A stretch of DNA of 18,272 nucleotides from Antrodiella citrinella (Eukaryota > Basidiomycota > Agaricomycetes > Polyporales > Steccherinaceae). How positions within the stretch are numbered: the stretch's first letter is position 1; each line of letters starts with the position of its first letter. The notes under the pieces are model-generated. The model did not search any database. It saw only the letters and a list, made by a program, of their open reading frames with translations, and was not told where the DNA came from. The position numbers were made by a program, and so were the translations under genes. This document shows positions 17,874-18,272 of the stretch, piece after piece. The stretch is from the NCBI GenBank assembly GCA_004802725.1, contig SGPM01000447.1, forward strand, positions 1 through 18,272, written 5' to 3'.

Positions 17874-18272
17874 TTATGCCTGCTGTCGCAGGCGTGTCTC
17901 GCTCTTACGTTTTTCCCAGTCCTTCATGATAGCTGGTGCGTTCCTCAGCTGATTTCTTGTCAACCATTCATCAGCTTCCGGTCCGTATCCTATGAAACGT
18001 GTCTTGTACATGGGTACTTTCCTTCCGTTGCGTCCTTTCTGACTTCGTTCCGCCAAGATGAATTCGACCTCGTATTCTGGTAGTTCAGTGAAATCATTTC
18101 GATTCAGGCTCTTCTTCGGTCTGGGCTCGTATTCTGGTTTGGATGAGATGTACCTTTCCAAATGAGCGATGTTTAGGATGGGATGCATTCCATATGAACT
18201 TGGTAAACGTAGCTGATACGTTACTGGGCTTAACTTTCGAATGATCTCGAAAGGTCCGTCGTATTTCATCTG
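17874..18272 (-). CDS. pol: C-terminal end of pol with chromodomain (element 2, partial)
   Basis: This is an uninterrupted frame entering from the right edge. It begins in the integrase C-terminal region (MKYDGPFEIIRKLSPVTYQL), continues through LNIAHLERY and ends with a chromodomain (YEVEFILAERS, MYKTRFIGYG, DEWLTRNQLRNAP) and a short basic tail stopped by TAA. Unlike element 1 there is no stop between integrase and chromodomain, which shows the normal fused state. The rest of pol and gag of this copy lies outside the window. Confidence 0.9.
   Translation of the reverse strand, partial: QMKYDGPFEIIRKLSPVTYQLRLPSSYGMHPILNIAHLERYISSKPEYEPRPKKSLNRNDFTELPEYEVEFILAERSQKGRNGRKVPMYKTRFIGYGPEADEWLTRNQLRNAPAIMKDWEKRKSETRLRQQA

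Larger units (their letters stand above)
13991..18272 (-). mobile_element. Element 2: second chromovirus copy, cut by window end
   Basis: This copy has the same order as element 1: LTR, polypurine tract, antisense gene A, sense gene B with TATA block, then the C-terminal end of pol with an intact chromodomain. It is a separate lineage of the same family. Gene A and B exons are roughly 70-78% similar at the protein level by eye, the chromodomain region is about 83% similar in DNA and about 97% in protein, and regulatory islands are nearly identical. Five single ambiguous bases (14091, 16593, 16649, 16782, 17109) all fall in this copy. Confidence 0.85.

Noticed and set aside
1..18272. CRISPR array, tRNA, rRNA or bacterial operon
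   Set aside because: No regularly spaced direct repeats, no cloverleaf or rRNA sequence seen, and the spliced genes show a eukaryotic genome.

Overview
This window is fungal repeat DNA, most likely from a basidiomycete of the Agaricomycetes type. The basis is short introns of about 50-63 bp with GTRNGT donors and CTGAC/CTAAC-like branch sites, plus a Ty3/Gypsy chromodomain polyprotein of the kind common in those genomes. No cellular housekeeping gene, tRNA or rRNA was recognised. The species cannot be named from the sequence.

Layout. Positions 1-2091 are flanking DNA without a credible gene, with a degenerate GC-rich repeat, a 2-copy tandem repeat and an ACCCGT-type inverted repeat. Positions 2092-14294 hold element 1, an unusually large (about 12.2 kb) LTR retrotransposon lying on the minus strand. 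Right to left it reads: LTR (13991-14294), leader, gag (13578-11143), pol with protease, RT, RNase H and integrase (11219-6375), chromodomain (6374-6054), accessory gene B on the same strand (5846-5010), accessory gene A on the opposite strand (2440-4491), polypurine tract, LTR (2092-2398). From 13991 the same order starts again as element 2, which shares the middle LTR: gene A (14336-16391), gene B (17678-16848), then the chromodomain end of pol (18272-17874), where the window stops.

The most interesting point is the pair of accessory genes. Both occur at the same place in two clearly diverged copies, keep reading frame and exon lengths, and have intact splice sites. They therefore look like true, selected parts of the element and not captured debris. 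Gene A has five exons, runs antisense to gag-pol and encodes a protein of about 610 residues with a Zn2Cys6-like cysteine cluster and a C-terminal coiled coil. Gene B has two exons, runs in the sense direction in the position where env lies in retroviruses, has its own TATA-like promoter, and encodes a 257-residue protein I do not recognise. Gene A's introns are antisense to the genomic RNA and so can survive retrotransposition. Gene B's intron is in the sense direction and its survival needs an explanation.

Genes and interplay (inference). The LTR probably drives gag-pol leftward and, as a bidirectional promoter, gene A rightward. Gene B is probably transcribed from the internal TATA block. 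The gene A product could be a DNA-binding regulator of the element. Element 1 carries damage (an in-frame TGA before the chromodomain and a gag/pol +1 offset that is either programmed or a lesion). The shared LTR looks like a hybrid of element 1 and element 2 LTRs, either by real recombination or by an assembly join.
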